DNA of 64,000 bases from the NCBI RefSeq assembly GCF_021347895.1, contig NC_067132.1:7858338-7922337 (forward strand), given 5' to 3'. Origin of the DNA: Acanthochromis polyacanthus. Lineage: Eukaryota; Chordata; Actinopteri; Pomacentridae. Each line of letters begins with the position of its first letter. The stretch's first letter is position 1. Shown here in pieces: positions 30,594-45,015 of this stretch. The notes beneath the pieces were generated by a model, which had not been told where the DNA came from, made no database searches, and saw only the letters and a list, made by a program, of their open reading frames with translations. The translations under genes were made by a program, and so were the position numbers.

Positions 30594-31496
30594 GGTTATT
30601 GAGAATCAGAAAAATGTTGCCACATCCTCCAGTAAATCTACAAATCATGTACTGCTGAGCATGGCACATGATTGTGTTGTTTATTTATTCATTTTATGTC
30701 TATGTTCGCTTTGAATGAGATATTTTGTAAATGTTGTCTATTTGTGTGTTTTGAAACATAAAGTAGTTTTAATTTGCAGCACTCCACTGCCAACTGACAC
30801 TCTCACTTGGATAGTTATCCATCAGCTGTACTGAGACAGTGAGTGTTAATGTATTTTGGAATCAGTCCTGAAGGGAGCTGGTAGGATTTTTTTCATTACT
30901 TGCTTTGAAAATCCAGTTTATTCTTGTTGGTTTCTACAACCCTGCATGCTCGAGACTGAAACGTTTCTAGCTTCACTTTATGTATTTTGTATTTTCATTG
31001 TTTTTGACCATAATTACATGTATGAAGAGGGCCTAGAGACCAGCAAAAGAGCAGCTCATCCCCTTGTTTCTTTTCTTTCTCCATACATCAGAGAGTGTCT
31101 CTCCAATGGAAAGCCTGTTGTGATGTCAAAACAGGATAAATTCTTCTTTCTGCATGCTCTGCTCTCTATCACTCACCTTACAGAATAGCGCTGCGTCTCC
31201 AGCCTTCATCCTGAAAGGGTGAGGACAGCAACAGCTTAGTTGGATTTAAAGCTACAGATGCTGAAACAGAGCTGAAACCAGTCATATTAGAATTAATCAT
31301 CTGTTTTTCACTCTGCATCACTCTCACTATACTTGATATGCTCTTCTACATATTTTTGAGTTTCCTACTAGCTATATATGTAGTATATTTATTGCCAGAG
31401 CCATACATCATAACAGTAAACTATGAATCAGTTTCAATGTTAGCTCCTACTTTGTATGTATCATCTGTCTTATGCATGTATCAAATTGTGTGGTTT
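30594..31496. other. Non-coding, no recognised feature
   Basis: AT-rich unique sequence; nothing supported. Confidence 0.45.
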
Positions 31497-31790
31497 ATGC
31501 TCCCTGTTCCCCTCCCCCTCTCTTCCTCCCCCTCTCTTCCTCTCTTCCTCTACCTCTCTATCTCTTCTGTCCCTCTAACCTGCCCGGCCAGCAGCAGATG
31601 GGTCCCTCCACATAAAGAGCCGGGTTCTGCTCAAGGATTTTTTTCCTTGTTAAAAGGGTGTTTTCCTTGCCACTGTCACCTTAGGGCTGCTCTGGGGGTC
31701 AGGCATGTGGGTTCTGTAAAGCGTCTTGAGACAATTTGACTGTAATTGGCACTAAATAAATAAACAAATTTGAATTGAATTGTTCAGCAT
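31497..31790 (+). repeat. Common teleost interspersed repeat (3' tail type)
   Basis: A CT-rich start, then AGCCGGGTTCTGCTCAAGG, CCTTGTTAAAAGGGTG, TTTTCCTTGCCACTGTCACC and AAGCGTCTTGAGACAATTTG, ending in an AAATAAATAAAC/TTGAATTGAATTG tail. This arrangement is familiar from many fish genomes as the 3' end of an interspersed retroelement; the exact family name needs a repeat library. Confidence 0.65.
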
Positions 31791-34700
31791 TTTGACCTGA
31801 AACTGGCAACACACTTTCTGAGGACATGTGAAACTTATGTTAAGTTTGGTATAATATGGGCCCTTTCATGGCTCCTAAAGGGTCCAGTCCACTAGAAGAG
31901 TCTCAAGCAAAATGTAAAAGTCAAGGAAAATCTGATTCACCAGGTCAGGGACGTTTTTGTTTTGTATGCATTTGCTTTCTCTTGTGTACCATGTTTGCGT
32001 AATAACCATTGGTTGGAAGATGCTACTCTAAAGTTAATTCTGTTATAGTTATCTAGAAAATTTGGAAACCAGGTCTCTTAGATGACCTTCTTCTACAACT
32101 CTGTCAGATCAGGAGGACGGACAAATGAATAAAATGGTGCTTACGTCTTCTCATTCTTTGGCAGCGTCAACAGAGTTTGTGCCAAATGACATTCAAAAGC
32201 ATCTCCTACGATGATGTCACTGTTCTCCTCTAAGGAAGGCCTGGCAACATGAAGACTGTGGCTTTGTGTGATGGTTGCAGTTAGTGGTTGTCTCATAACA
32301 CATTTAATTTTTAAAAAATTGTCAATCATCAAAAATATTGTGACATTCATCAAAAATAGTTGAATGAGTCACACCGAAAGAGGGGGGATTTGATATACTG
32401 CATAAACTTATCAAAATCTGTTTGTCAGACATAGAATTAGAATTTGGAAAATGTTTTTGCATACAGCTGCTCCAACAGGTGTATGTAATATTAAAGAATG
32501 AAGTGAATCATCAGCCCATTTCAAGCCTATGATTACTTGTCTGAGGTTCCCTGGAAGGTTCTGTAAAAATAAAGATATCATCACACTATTAGCTCCACAT
32601 GCACTTTCTAAAAATACATCAACCCCACATTGGTAACAACAACGCTCCATAATGTGGAATTTGAAACAAAGTTTGATCAATTTGGGGATCCTGCTGTCTA
32701 ATTCCAGTGGCAGCCCCGCATCACTTTCCTTGGCAAAAACACAGAATGTGAATTCCAATCAGCCCAAACAGCACAGAGTGTTGCAGTGATGTACCTGCGC
32801 CTGCTTATCCTCCTGAGGTGTCTCCTTCCCTGCTCCATTTAGAGCCACAGCCCAGCTCGGATCGATGCCTTTCTCCAGTCACTCGTCATCAATTATTCAC
32901 CTGATCAGCACTGCTGCTCATTAGATGACTAATCTGGGTGGGTGAGGAGAGACGGGATGCTTTGAAACCTGAGACCGAGAGGCAGCAGGGAAGGGAAGGG
33001 CGGATCACATCTCCTGATCGAGAGGGAGATGGAGGGAGAGTTCATAGATGTGGGATTACCGATTTGTACATCTAAGTCCTGACATCCAGGAGAGTTTATA
33101 AATCTTTGATGAAACCATAGAATCACTTTGATGAATGTGCACATGTATCACCAACACAGTGCACGTGCTGACAGAAGCTTCATGGACGTTAGTGTATTAA
33201 GATAGACTGGAGAGAGCATCGACACCGAAAAGTGAGAAAGTAGGAGTGGAGCGTATGCTGGCCAAAAGATTGCATGCTGCACTCACATTACACCCCACCT
33301 AAGTTGTTCACAAGAACATCTGTGGTCAGTGTGGGTCACATTTTTACTGTTCGATAAATCTTCCTCAGCAGTCTCCCAGCGACGCCAGTTTTGTTATTCC
33401 AAGTCTCCCTGAGTGTTTAGTGGCCTTTTCCCACCCTGTTTGCTCTGCACATGAGGGTCAAATAAAAGAGACGGACAGGTAAACCCACCCAGTAAGTGTG
33501 TTTCTTGTGACACAAGTGAATCAACAACGCTCCACGACTGTTTTAATACAGGTTTAAAATATAGTGCAGCTGTTTGTCCCTCATCTTTCTTGCTCAATCT
33601 CAGCACTTCCAGGATGTCGGTGGTGTTTCAGGGGTGCAGCTCAAAGACCCAGAGAAGGAAAAGAACAAGAGAAAGAAAGAAAGAGAGCAGCCCCCAGTTC
33701 TCCTTCTTTCCCACTGATCATGTACAAGTGAGGTGGGGGAGGGGGGCGTCTTTGATCTCCCCTGTCCCCCTGAGAGCCACAGTGAGGTGGGAGTGCAGTG
33801 TGATGGCTGTGCTACACGTTAGCTCTGATTAAAGGGAAATATGCATCACTGTATAGTGCTTTCCTTTTTATCTGCGCCTGCGATGTGGTGCGATGGCGAC
33901 GCTAGTTGGGCCCCGATATATACCAAAGTCGCAGTTTTATCTGTGTTCCACAAGAGCTGAAAGCCACCTGAAGTTGAGTCACTCTCATTTGAAACCTCTG
34001 AGTGCCTGTAAAGTAGTTGGAAGAAGCTGAGCTGGTGGAAGCCTAACGGATGTTGTTTTGTGTCGGAGAGCGAGTGTTGCTTGTTTGAGTAGCAGCAGAA
34101 AACACAGAGATGCACTTTAACCTTTGATTCAGGGTCATGTGCCTCCAAATCTATTAGAGCTGAGGACCTGCATTCCACACTGGTGTGGCAATGACTAGCA
34201 GGGCTGGGCCTGCAACACAGCACAGAGCGCTGCCTCCTGACAACATGGAAACTAACAAAAAGTGCAGTGCTGTGGGGTGGACCCTTCTGCTGTGTGTGAA
34301 TTTATAAATCCATCTTGCAAAGCAGAAAGAGACAGGCAGAAGGGGGGACGGAGATCAGTGCTGATGTTATCTTCATTTATTAATGATGAAGCCATCACAA
34401 GACACAGCCATTGTTTCTGTGCTCCTCTCAGAACATGTCAACCTCACCTTTCTCTGAACCTCCTTTCTTTCCTTCACCAGTCGTCTTCAACCCACGTTTT
34501 CCTGTCATGCTGCATTTTTAATCTAGTTTTTGTAATGTTTAATGTGTTTTATAATTATATGCAGTCTATTTAGCAAAAGAGACAGTGTGACATGCATGAA
34601 AGACCACAAGGTAGAAACATTTGCAAACATGTATATGTAGGTCTGAGTATGTTATGATGCTGAAGCAGACAGATGGAAGGTCGGTTGGAGGAGGAGGAGC

Positions 34701-34918
34701 ACTGAGGTGAGGCATATGTAGGCTCCTACAGGCCCTTTGGTTAACCCACTTTACTTGACCCTTCCATACAAATGCACACACCTTTCCAGAGTAAAATATC
34801 AATTAATCCCATTCTGTGGACGTCTTCTGATGAGTGCACTGTGACTGTACCCTCCTCCTGTCTGCCTCAGACCTACACTCAGTCTGTTGTTTGTTCTGCA
34901 CTACACGCCTGCAGGGTC
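31791..34918. other. Non-coding, no recognised feature
   Basis: No coding or RNA feature recognised. Purine-rich stretches occur near 33,640-33,690. Confidence 0.45.
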
Positions 34919-35297
34919 TAAGTGTGCACGTGGCTTCATTCTGTGCTTTTGACTACAGCTGTAAACATGAGCTAATGAATTGCTAGATAGAAAACAAAAA
35001 GAAAAAGTATTTGTTTTAGTGTTTTTATTGAGTGCAGCTTTTTAAATTTTTGAAACATGTCGGCCTATGGTTTCTACAGTGACTTGGTGGTTAGCACTTT
35101 CACCTTGTGGCTAGAAGATCTCTGGTTCGAGTCCCAGCCTTCCTGGGATCTTTCTGCATGGAGTTTGCATGTTCTCTCTGTGCATGTGTGGGTTTTCTCT
35201 GGGCACTCCAGCTTCCTCCCACAGTCCAAAAACATGCTGAGTTTAACTGGTGATTCTAACTTGTCCGTAGGTGTGAGTGTGATTGTTTGCCTCTATA
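34919..35297 (+). repeat. Arm A of the inverted duplication (unique flank plus 5' part of a SINE)
   Basis: These 379 bp reappear inverted at 36933-37310 with one substitution and one missing A as the only differences noticed. The last 55 bp (35243-35297) also reappear in direct orientation at 37308-37362. The arm ends exactly at the left TA of Tc1 copy 3. Confidence 0.93.
35062..35297 (+). repeat. tRNA-derived SINE, 5' part
   Basis: Contains an A-box-like segment (GTGACTTGGTGGTTAGCAC) and a B box (GGTTCGAGTCC) at a tRNA-like spacing, followed by TGGAGTTTGCATGTTCTC and CTTCCTCCCACAGTCCAAAA, characteristic of a widespread fish SINE. It is interrupted by Tc1 insertion; its 3' part lies at 39,000-39,131. 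Confidence 0.8.
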
Positions 35298-36932
<1,635 letters not shown>

Positions 36933-37310
36933 TATAGAGGCAAACAATCACACTCACACCTACGGACAAGTTAGAATCACCAGTTAAACTCAGCATGTTT
37001 TTGGACTGTGGGAGGAAGCTGGAGTGCCCAGAGAAAACCCACACATGCACAGAGAGAACATGCAAACTCCATGCAGAAAGATCCCAGGAAGGCTGGGACT
37101 CGAACCAGAGATCTTCTAGCCACAAGGTGAAAGTGCTAACCACCAAGTCACTGTAGAAACCATAGGCCGACATGTTTCAAAAATTTAAAAAGCTGCGCTC
37201 AATAAAACACTAAAACAAATACTTTTTCTTTTTGTTTTCTATCTAGCAATTCATTAGCTCATGTTTACAGCTGTAGTCAAAAGCACAGAATGAAGCCACG
37301 TGCACACTTA
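36933..37310 (-). repeat. Inverted copy of arm A
   Basis: Reverse complement of 34919-35297, including unique non-SINE flank, followed at TTA (37308-37310) by a jump back to 35243-35297 sequence in direct orientation. TTA is shared by both partners and is the microhomology at the junction. Confidence 0.93.
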
Positions 37311-37362
37311 ACTGGTGATTCTAACTTGTCCGTAGGTGTGAGTGTGATTGTTTGCCTCTATA

Positions 37363-38997
<1,635 letters not shown>

Positions 38998-38999
38998 TA

Positions 39000-39131
39000 T
39001 GTAGCCCTGTGACAGACTGGTGACCTGTCCAGGGTGTCCTCTGCCTTTGCTTTCAGTCAGCTGGGATAGACTCCAGCCACCAAGCGACCCTGATGAGGAT
39101 TAAGCAGCATATAGATAATGAATGGATGGAT
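39000..39131 (+). repeat. tRNA-derived SINE, 3' part
   Basis: GACAGACTGGTGACCTGTCC, GGGTGTCCTCTGCC and CTGGGATAGACTCCAGCC, with tail AATGAATGGATGGA. It continues the SINE interrupted at 35,297/37,362 by the Tc1 insertion. Confidence 0.8.
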
Positions 39132-39249
39132 TTTTCAATTTCATTCAGCTATTTCTGAAACAGGTGCAACAAACAGTCTTGTGACAAATTTTCAGGGACT
39201 TCTTTACCTGAGCTGGGCTGAACTGCAGGCTGTGTTTTAAAAAGATATA

Positions 39250-39567
39250 CATGGTGGGCCATCAGTTTTAATACATAGGAAAAATAAACATTTTATGTTG
39301 GACAACCGTTTTATTTATGTGTTTCTATATGATTACCATTGTTTTGAAAACACATATGATGAACTTGCATTAGCACAGTTGAAGTTCTGCTTGTAATGGC
39401 GTTAGTGATGCATCCCTTGAGAGGATTTATGTCTCGTATCTTCTCCTGATACACCATGACCTTCAAGTGCCCCCAAAGACAGCGTCAAACGCATCTTCTA
39501 AGGTATCTGAAACATGAAAAAATATGTTATACATTTTCCTATGTATGGAAACTTATGGCCCACCCTG
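39250..39567. mobile_element. Mariner-type MITE (318 bp)
   Basis: Flanked by TA (39248-39249 and 39568-39569). The left end CATGGTGGGCCATCAGTTTT and the right end, read inverted, CAGGGTGGGCCATAAGTTTC form imperfect terminal inverted repeats of about 35 bp extending through ACATAGGAAAA. No coding capacity. Confidence 0.8.
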
Positions 39568-39839
39568 TAGATAATGATGAATGGATGAATGGATGGCGGT
39601 TTATGACCACATACCTGTAAAATTATTGACATTCCCACCAGCCTCAGCTGTATTTTCTGTTTAGTGTTGATCAGATATTAGCATGCCAACATATTTAACG
39701 AAGACAGTCAACTTGCCTTCTAAAATGTCATCTAACAACTACGTTTAGTGAGATTATTGAGGTCGATACAAAGAAAAGAAACTTTAAGTGTAAAAACAGT
39801 TAAAATAAAGAGTGATTTTGAAATTTGTCTTCTTGACCA

Positions 39840-40230
39840 GAATTTGCAGGAAAAAAATGATGTGGGGACGCTTCTCAGCAGCAGGCCCTGGAAGGTTGGT
39901 AAAGGAAGAGTGGAACATGAATTCTGAAAAACATCGCCAAAACATGGAGGATAATCTGACCCAAGCATACAGCAAAAGCTCCACAAAAAGGGTTCAAAGA
40001 CAACAAGGTCAAAGTTCTGGAGTGACCACGTCAACACCCAGATCTCAATCCAATCGAGAATTTGTGGCTGGACTTGAAAGTGCTGTTCTCTCCCAATCCC
40101 CAAACAGCTGAGCTGTTTTACAAGGAAGAATGAAGAAGAATCGATGCACACGGCGAACTGAGAAATATCCACACAGAATCAGTGCTGTGATTGCAGTCAA
40201 ATGTGCATCTACTAAATACTGACCTGAAAT
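39840..40230 (+). pseudogene. Decayed Tc1-like transposase (C-terminal half)
   Basis: The plus strand reads MMWGRFSAAGPGRLVKEEW, then MNSEKHRQNMEDNLTQ, which match the block before the second catalytic Asp in Tc1 transposases. Near 40,170-40,222 another frame gives HRISAVIAVKCASTKY followed by a stop, the expected C-terminus. The catalytic D and E segments between are frameshifted (DPRSQSN and similar). A relic of a third Tc1-type family, distinct from family A. Confidence 0.7.
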
Positions 40231-40431
40231 GGGTGAATATTTATGCATTGACTTTAACTTTTAGATATTTGACATGATCTTGTAAAAAATTGTCTTCATT
40301 TAGATATTAGAGTTTTTTTTTTTGCAAATTCTTGTCAAATAAGCCAGATGATATTTACTATGATTTCATGTATAAAAGCAACAAAAGGATGAAACATCCA
40401 AGGGTGCTGAACACTTTTTATAGGCATTGTA

Positions 40432-41107
40432 CACTGACAGTCATTAAAAACTTTGAGACCATATTTTTCAACATAATTTTTATTTTGAAGCCCGAAACTG
40501 GATTTTCTTCATATGAATCATTTGTTTAGCATATTGGCATACAGAAACAAAAATCTAAAGTTTCAAGAATGATTTCAAAATAAAGAATTTCACAAAAGAA
40601 AACGGCACCTGCCAAACACAAAGTCACAACAGTCAATACCGAGTATGGCCTCCATTTGCTTCGATGCAGGCAGCAATCCGTCGGCGCATGCTTTGGACCA
40701 GGCTTCTGATTGTGGGTTGGGAACAGCCCATACGCCTGGCTACATCACTGTAGCTCAAACCGGCCTCCACCATACCCAGTGCCCGGAGACGTTGTTCATG
40801 TGATAGACGCGGCATGATGCTGTTCACTGGACTAACAATGGTGGCCTTTTTTGGGCCTTTATATCGGCCTTCAAAACCCATTCTCAAATTGTGCAGATAC
40901 TCACTGAGTATTGCTTGGTGTGTATTTGGTTCACTTTTGCAAAGTGACCAACCCATGTGCAATGAATCATGACAAAATGACAACTCATCATTATCTCAAC
41001 TACCAGGGCACTAGATCATCAGTAAATCCACAATGAATAATTACAACCCCCCTACAAGTAGAATTCTGCGTACATTTCTACCTCAAAGTTTCTATTGACT
41101 GTCAGTA
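40432..41107 (-). mobile_element. Internally deleted Tc1-type element (676 bp)
   Basis: Ends: CACTGACAGTCATTAAAAAC on the left after TA (40430-40431) and, read inverted from the right, TACTGACAGTCAATAGAAAC before TA (41108-41109), both continuing TTTGAG. It retains only the start and the very end of the transposase gene. Confidence 0.85.
40633..40815 (-). CDS. 60-aa residual transposase: DNA-binding N-terminus fused to C-terminal tail
   Basis: From ATG 40,815 the frame reads MPRLSHEQRLRALGMVEAGL, SYSDVARRMGCSQPTIRSL (helix-turn-helix of a Tc1-like transposase), then jumps in frame to VQSMRRRIAACIEANGGHTRY, the normal C-terminus of the same class. The catalytic domain is gone. A product of this kind could bind the terminal repeats without cutting. 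Upstream open codons to 40,983 are probably not translated. Expression is unknown; the deletion is clean and in frame. Confidence 0.6.
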   Translation of the reverse strand: MPRLSHEQRLRALGMVEAGLSYSDVARRMGCSQPTIRSLVQSMRRRIAACIEANGGHTRY

Positions 41108-41519
41108 TACATTGTTGTTTACCTTGAGGCCAGGATGCCACTTCTTCTACCAACTAAACATCGGAGCAACGTAATTTTTAAAAATCTATCAACTCAAAAA
41201 ATTTGTTCATAATTGTTGCAATTAGGCGCACACACACAGAGAGCACTTAAAAATCCTTTCAAATAACATACTAAAGAAACATGTTTTCCCCTTTGGAGGG
41301 AAGAGTCACTACAAATCAATGCAAAATTGTTCTTGATGATCTTAATCATACGATGAAACATTTCTATCCTCATGGGAGTGCTCTCTTCTAGGATGACAAT
41401 GTCCCCATCCACAGGACACGGGGAGTCAGTGTGGTTTGATGAGAATCATACGTATGGCCTTAGTCACCATGCCTGAACCTAACTGAACACCTGGCAGCAT
41501 TCTCCACCTTCTATCCCAG
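41108..41519. other. Non-coding, no recognised feature
   Basis: AT-rich; nothing supported. Confidence 0.4.
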
Positions 41520-41805
41520 ATGACTTAGGGTGAAAGCAGGAGACACCTGGACAGGTCTATCACAGGGCTACATATAGGGACAAACAGTCACACTCACATT
41601 CACACTTATGGAAAATTTAGAATCACCAATTAACCTGAACAGGTTTTTGGACTGTGGGAGGAAGCTGGAGAACCTGGAGCAAACCCACACTTGCACAGGA
41701 GAACATGCAAACCCCAGAAAGATACCAGGATGGCCAGGACATGAACCTGGGATTTTCTAGCTGTAAGGTGACCGTGCTGACCACCAAGGCACTGTGCAGT
41801 CCATG
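41520..41805 (-). repeat. tRNA-derived SINE, second copy
   Basis: Minus-strand copy of the family at 35,062: GGTCAGCACGGTCACCTTAC, CAGGTTCATGTCCTGGCC (degenerate B box), and TTGCATGTTCTCCTGTG, reaching the CACCTGGACAGGTCTAT region (3' part) near 41,540. About 15-20 percent diverged from the other copy by eye. Confidence 0.75.
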
Positions 41806-41847
41806 TTTAAATGCAACTGTCCCAAAGAAACATTACAATCACAGTCT

Positions 41848-44800
41848 CTTGAACAAAGCATATCTTTATTCTCTTAAACATCAGGTTCTTCAGGTACATA
41901 AACAGTCACAAGCACGAACACTTTCAGTCTTTTTTTTTTTCTTTTTTGGACACAGTCAACATACCAAGTGAGCCAAACACATTATATCACCTAATGTGGG
42001 ATTTTTCACTTTCCGACTTGTGCTGACAGTCATGTTTGTTTCTCATGTAGCTGAGGAAAGAAGAGACTGACCCTTAATTCTGTCACTTCCTGGTTTGTGT
42101 TGAGGGCTTGAAAACGAAGGACAACTCACTGATGAACACTCAGACCTCAGTGAACGGTACAGGGTCACTGCATCTCAAATCATCACTTTTTTCCAGCTCG
42201 GCCATCTCTGATTTGCGCCAGACTTTAACAGAACAAAATATTGATATTTATAAAAGTGTTTGTGAAACTGTAGCTTGAAATATCAAACCTACTACCAGCG
42301 TGTTTTTGTGGTACAATTTATTTATTTGGATGAAACAGTGCATATAATGAATGCACAATCTCATACTAGTTTACACAAGGTTGCAGGAAGTACGTCGGAT
42401 TTAACAAAAGGCTAATTTCCATTAGCTGTCCCACATGTAATTTCTCATCCCTGCTTAATCAGTTATGAAAGTTGAATGAAAATAGCTTTGATTTCTGTGA
42501 TTATGCTTTTTTTAAAAAAAAATCTGATTTTTTTGTGTTATTGTGACATGCAGCTACATATGGTTCAGAAAACACAATTTGTTTCAGTTTGAAAAAAAAA
42601 ATTCTGACAAATCAGAGATAGCGGAGCAGAAAATTCCCGATGATTTGAAATGGAATAACCCTGAAGTGTACTGTAGCTGCCTCACTCAGACATGTACACA
42701 CCAGTGCTTTGTCCTTCATCCACAATCCCACGTTTTGTGTCAGACACATAAGGACAGCTCTACATGGCTTTTGTTGCCAGTGTTGGCAATGATATATGCA
42801 TCTGGTTGTCCTCCTCCACCGTGATAGAACAAAGCAGCTGATTCACTAGTTACTCTATGTAAATATATATATATATATATATATATATTCTCAATATATC
42901 TATACATTCTATCTATAGAATAAGTCTATATAGCATATATATACTTTTGGTAGGTTTTTTTTTTAAACATTCAGGTACATTCACTTGACCCTGTGATTTT
43001 TTTTCTTCATATGAAAAGATAAACACAGACAAATGTTAACCAAGCTACTTGCCATTTTGTAATGGCCTCCCAATCAAGAAACAAGACAGTAAGCATCCCT
43101 CAAAATCAGAAGAAGCAAATGTAACAAATGTCTCAGTGCCGGTTCTTTAGGGACCAATCACAAGCATAAACATACTAAAAGACCTCTTTATTAATCTAGA
43201 GTATAAAATAGCATATTTTTCTGGACTTGACAACAGTTTATATTAACTCTAGTCAGAGCCTGGGTGCACACAATTCCACAGGTGCATTACATGAGCTGGC
43301 AACAACAGGTAGGCAATTCAATGGTTTTAACTGCGTATTTACTAAATCAACAAACGGTATTCTGTCAGTGGTTTAAAAAGCTTAAATGCAAAACTCACTT
43401 CTACAATCACTAGTGTGAATAGACCCTTGGCATGTCACAGAATACACATGTTGGCATTAATCAACAAGTCAACAGGATAGAACCTGGCCTACAGAGGACC
43501 ATACTGATGATAAGCCACATTACGCATGAACACCTATTTTTTCAGAAGGCCACAAGGATGTCACTTGGGTGCTGGTTACAAAAGTGTTCCTTCAGTGGTC
43601 CAAGTTGAAACAGGACCCTGATACTGCCCCTTAATCGGACTGTGAGGTGGAAGCGTAAATCATAACTGAAAAGTTAGATTTTCTGCTATATGAGCAGTAT
43701 TATATCAGAGGATTGTACAGATATTGACTTGTAATGTTCCAAGATCTGTGGATCAGCTGTCAGCCTCTGTAAATGTAGATGTTGTACTCCTATTCATATT
43801 TCTCAGTACTTTCAAGATTCATTCCACCCTAATTGAACATTTTATCGTTTTCATACAGAGGCATCTAGCCATGCAGATTTGGTAGTTTCAGTGAGGATGA
43901 CATCTTTGTACTTTCAAACACCATCTCCATAAACATAGGTGAATGGAACTTGTTTGTGCCACTAAATTACAATTTGTCTGACTGAGGGCATTTGTCGCAC
44001 CTCATCGCTCTGCTATTTAATCAAGGCTTAAAATGCCCCTATAAATAATAATCCATTTGATTCCTCTGGATAATCCACAGAGGGAATGCCTGGATGTACC
44101 AAGAATTAAATAGGTGTCAAAAGCACAAATATGTCTCATGAATGAAGTGAAAATATTGTTCCTCTAACACCCAAGCTTAGCTGACAAAGCTCATTAGACC
44201 AGACAGCTTTATTTTCACTCTTCAGTAACTTTTTGTTCAAAGAAATTGCATACAGTGGTGAATAAAATGCAGCAATGAATAAACAGTAATAAAGAAGAGA
44301 GAAAAAATGGAGAGATGCTCTAGGCGCTCTTGTGGCTTAAAATTAACTTGTAGTTACAGCAGTTCACCACTAATCCTGTACGTAGTCACTGTCACCAAGG
44401 TTCTGGCCTCTACCTATTCCACCTGGAAAAGTGAAAGTTTCATCACTGTTACTGCATTCACAGATGATGCATTTTTAAACTTTAAAAATGTATTTTTTTA
44501 TGGAGTTCTGCTCCCACAACAAGCACATAAAACCAAATTGCCTCCATGGCTAAACAGACTAAAGGGTGAAATGACCCTTTAACAGTTTTACTGTGTCAGT
44601 TAGGTTATAAATTATCCTTAATAACATTTAAATAAGCAGTAGAAAAAAATAATCATCTAATTTCTGACAGGATATTAAATACATAGCTCCAAACAAAATG
44701 AAATCCAAAAACAAAACAGTGCAATCAAAGTAACATGACAAATTATACTGTTTATAAAACTGGATTCTCTGACCTAGTGAGAATATCTCCTATGACTTTT

Positions 44801-45015
44801 AACACAAAGGCCAATTTTCATCATTTGTTTGACATTTTGTTCTTCTTTCTTTTCTCTTTTGGATCAAGTTCAATGTCTCAACTGGTGAAATATGAAACGA
44901 GTGCTAAAAGACATAAGAGAAACTCTCTATCCCTGTGCTGCTGATTGTTAGGACTGAGTGTATATGAGGAGGAGCCACAGTGAAGGACTCCATGCCCATC
45001 CAAGGGCTAGGCTGG
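41848..45015 (-). other. Probable znf438 3' UTR
   Basis: 3.2 kb without recognisable coding sequence or mobile elements directly follow the znf438 stop codon on the minus strand, ending at an AATAAA on that strand (41865-41870) with a cleavage zone about 15-20 nt beyond. The lack of transposons, in a window where they are dense, fits transcribed constrained sequence. A long (TA)n tract occurs near 42,860. The extent is inferred, not proven. Confidence 0.4.
41865..41870 (-). promoter_or_regulatory. Candidate znf438 polyadenylation signal
   Basis: AATAAA on the minus strand, in a context (AAGAGAATAAAGATATGC) typical of a 3' end. Confidence 0.4.

Noticed and set aside
35062..35130. A tRNA gene (A and B boxes)
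   Set aside because: The boxes belong to a SINE: no cloverleaf can be drawn, and the downstream sequence and ATGG-type tail are those of a retroposon.
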